DNA from: Arsenophonus sp. aPb
GTDB taxonomy: Bacteria; Pseudomonadota; Gammaproteobacteria; Enterobacterales; Enterobacteriaceae
DNA length: 64,000 bases
Reading direction: 5' to 3'
Assembly: GCF_029873475.1 (NCBI RefSeq)
Contig: NZ_CP123501.1
Coordinates: forward strand, 19,452-83,451
The position numbers and the translations under genes are program-made. This document shows positions 62,990 to 64,000 of this stretch, one piece after another (position 1 is the stretch's first letter; each line of letters opens with the position of its first letter). The notes beneath the pieces were generated by a model. It made no database searches. It was not told the origin of the DNA and saw nothing but the letters and a program-made list of their open reading frames with translations.

Positions 62990-63391
62990 TTAGTCTATAG
63001 ACCCAAAAATTTCAAACGTAAAATTAAAGTCATTCTTTTCTAAATTAAGTCCAATATGTGTACCTGAATCAGAATCTTCTTTAAATTTTAAAATAGTTAG
63101 TTTTTTATCTTTATCATTATACACAAGTTCTAATCTACCTCGATATACTTGTGTATTATCTTCTTTGTAAAGTTCTAATGTCCATACCACTATATCTGCT
63201 GTCTTAATATTGAATTCAGTAAAAACATTATTATTGGGGTAAGATGAGTTAATTTCTATTTCTTGACTAGCAGGAGAGTTAGAACTAATTACCTTTAGTT
63301 TAAATTTATTGTTTGTTTTAAAGACAGTATCAATTAATGCAAGATATGTCGTAAATGTGTAAAATGTTTGTGGCATTTCTTTTGTGTTCAT
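62990..63391 (-). CDS. Hypothetical 133-aa protein, orphan family member 2
   Basis: Diverged relative of the gene at 8412-8807: YLALIDTVFKTNNKFKLKV near the start, a central strand with IVVWTLELYKEDN, GRLELVYNDKDKKLTIL and the ending FNFTFEI. No signal peptide, no cysteine. The upstream region is AT-rich, with AGGAACGTTAG before the ATG. Function unknown; presence of two such genes in one molecule suggests a variable accessory family. Confidence 0.65.
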   Translation of the reverse strand: MNTKEMPQTFYTFTTYLALIDTVFKTNNKFKLKVISSNSPASQEIEINSSYPNNNVFTEFNIKTADIVVWTLELYKEDNTQVYRGRLELVYNDKDKKLTILKFKEDSDSGTHIGLNLEKNDFNFTFEIFGSID

Positions 63392-64000
63392 AACTAACGT
63401 TCCTATATTAACTATGGTTAAATTTTATTAATTTTTTCTTGTTTAGAAAAAATTAATATATTAATGGTAAATTAAAAAAACTAATGTTTAGGTTTATTTA
63501 ATGTTTTTTATGTTCACATAATTATTAGTATTTTTCAATTTAAATTAAATTAAAAACAATGATATTTTTTTAAAAAAATATAATATATGTTTTTTGCTTT
63601 TTGTTATAACCATAAAAGTTTTATAGTATTACAATAACAGCGATTTCTTAAACTCAATCCAAAAACAACACATAGGGATTTAAAATGTTTTTCTGCGCTA
63701 AAATAGATGATTTTTTCATAATAACATTTTGTTAAAAATTTACTACTCTAGCACTTCAATTTCATTGACAAAACTAAATTTCATTTTTTATAGTTGTCTA
63801 TCTTTTTTATTTCATAGCAAAAAATAGTTAAATCACATAGTGAAAAATAAGTATAACAAATGTTGATATTCTATTATTATTTTAATAATAAAATAAGTTA
63901 AAATATATTGAAAACTTTCTAATTAATTTTTATATAAAAAATTTCAATTTAATTAAAATTTCATAAAAATGAATTTTAAGCATACGTTTATTTTATTTGT
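63392..64000. other. AT-rich region at the window end
   Basis: About 610 bp with no gene that I can support; many homopolymer runs and stops in all frames. Confidence 0.45.

Noticed and set aside
1..64000. tRNA, rRNA or riboswitch
   Set aside because: I looked for cloverleaf-like TTC-AA loops and rRNA blocks by eye and saw none; a covariance search would be needed to exclude small RNAs.

Overview
The window looks like accessory, probably plasmid, DNA of an insect-associated Enterobacterales bacterium; an Arsenophonus- or Providencia-like symbiont fits best, but this is inferred from content and not proven. The backbone is very AT-rich and full of decaying genes. It carries no rRNA, tRNA or core housekeeping gene. 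It does carry two complete iteron replicons, a truncated third RepA, P2/P4-type phage scraps and many insertion sequences. The Tn3-family genes and part of the phage DNA are visibly richer in GC than their surroundings.

Layout. 1-2.5 kb: end of a type I-like methylase/specificity pair. 2.7-6.6 kb: Tn3-family transposon 1. 6.7-12.4 kb: a VOC protein, a dead phosphodiesterase, a small orphan protein, an Rpn nuclease, a J-domain protein and small plasmid genes. 12.5-14.1 kb: a deleted IS481 copy and a membrane-anchored unknown. 14.2-18.4 kb: acyltransferase and amidohydrolase cargo between IS26-like remnants. 18.4-24.6 kb: IS6-type copies, a terminase fragment, HigBA, a serine recombinase, small unknown genes and a Tn3-derived miniature element. 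24.8-28.1 kb: replicon 1 (iterons, DnaA boxes, Rep_3 initiator, ParA and partner). 28.2-31.2 kb: Ogr/Delta and Psu-like satellite genes, a chimeric IS and a second copy of the sequence preceding replicon 1. 32.6-38.8 kb: a beta-helix protein, a secreted Cys-rich peptide, a type II restriction-modification locus, and a phage methyltransferase and IncFII-type RepA that are both cut by the same IS. 39-42.8 kb: regulators, a second Rpn nuclease, a Ner-like protein and an orphan origin cut by an IS. 42.8-50 kb: IS-flanked effector-like genes, including an OspG/NleH-type kinase, and a chitin-binding subtilase. 50-53.9 kb: decayed Tn3-family transposon 2. 54-60 kb: a repressor, replicon 2, an OLD-like ATPase/nuclease, a ghost parA and a second ParA operon. 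60-64 kb: IS6/IS3 debris, a secreted protein, an agmatinase scrap and a second member of the small orphan family.

How it fits together. The two Rep proteins are clear paralogues but have unrelated iterons, so the molecule looks like a fusion of related plasmids. Six full-length copies of one IS6-like element, in two sequence types, sit at junctions between unrelated sequences, four of them ending inside a recognisable gene or origin. None has a target duplication, as expected of recombination or replicative-fusion products. Stability functions (two par operons, HigBA, restriction-modification, an OLD-like nuclease) accompany a possible host-interaction set: kinase effector, chitin-binding protease, Cys-rich peptide, a broken secreted C45 hydrolase and a coiled-coil protein.
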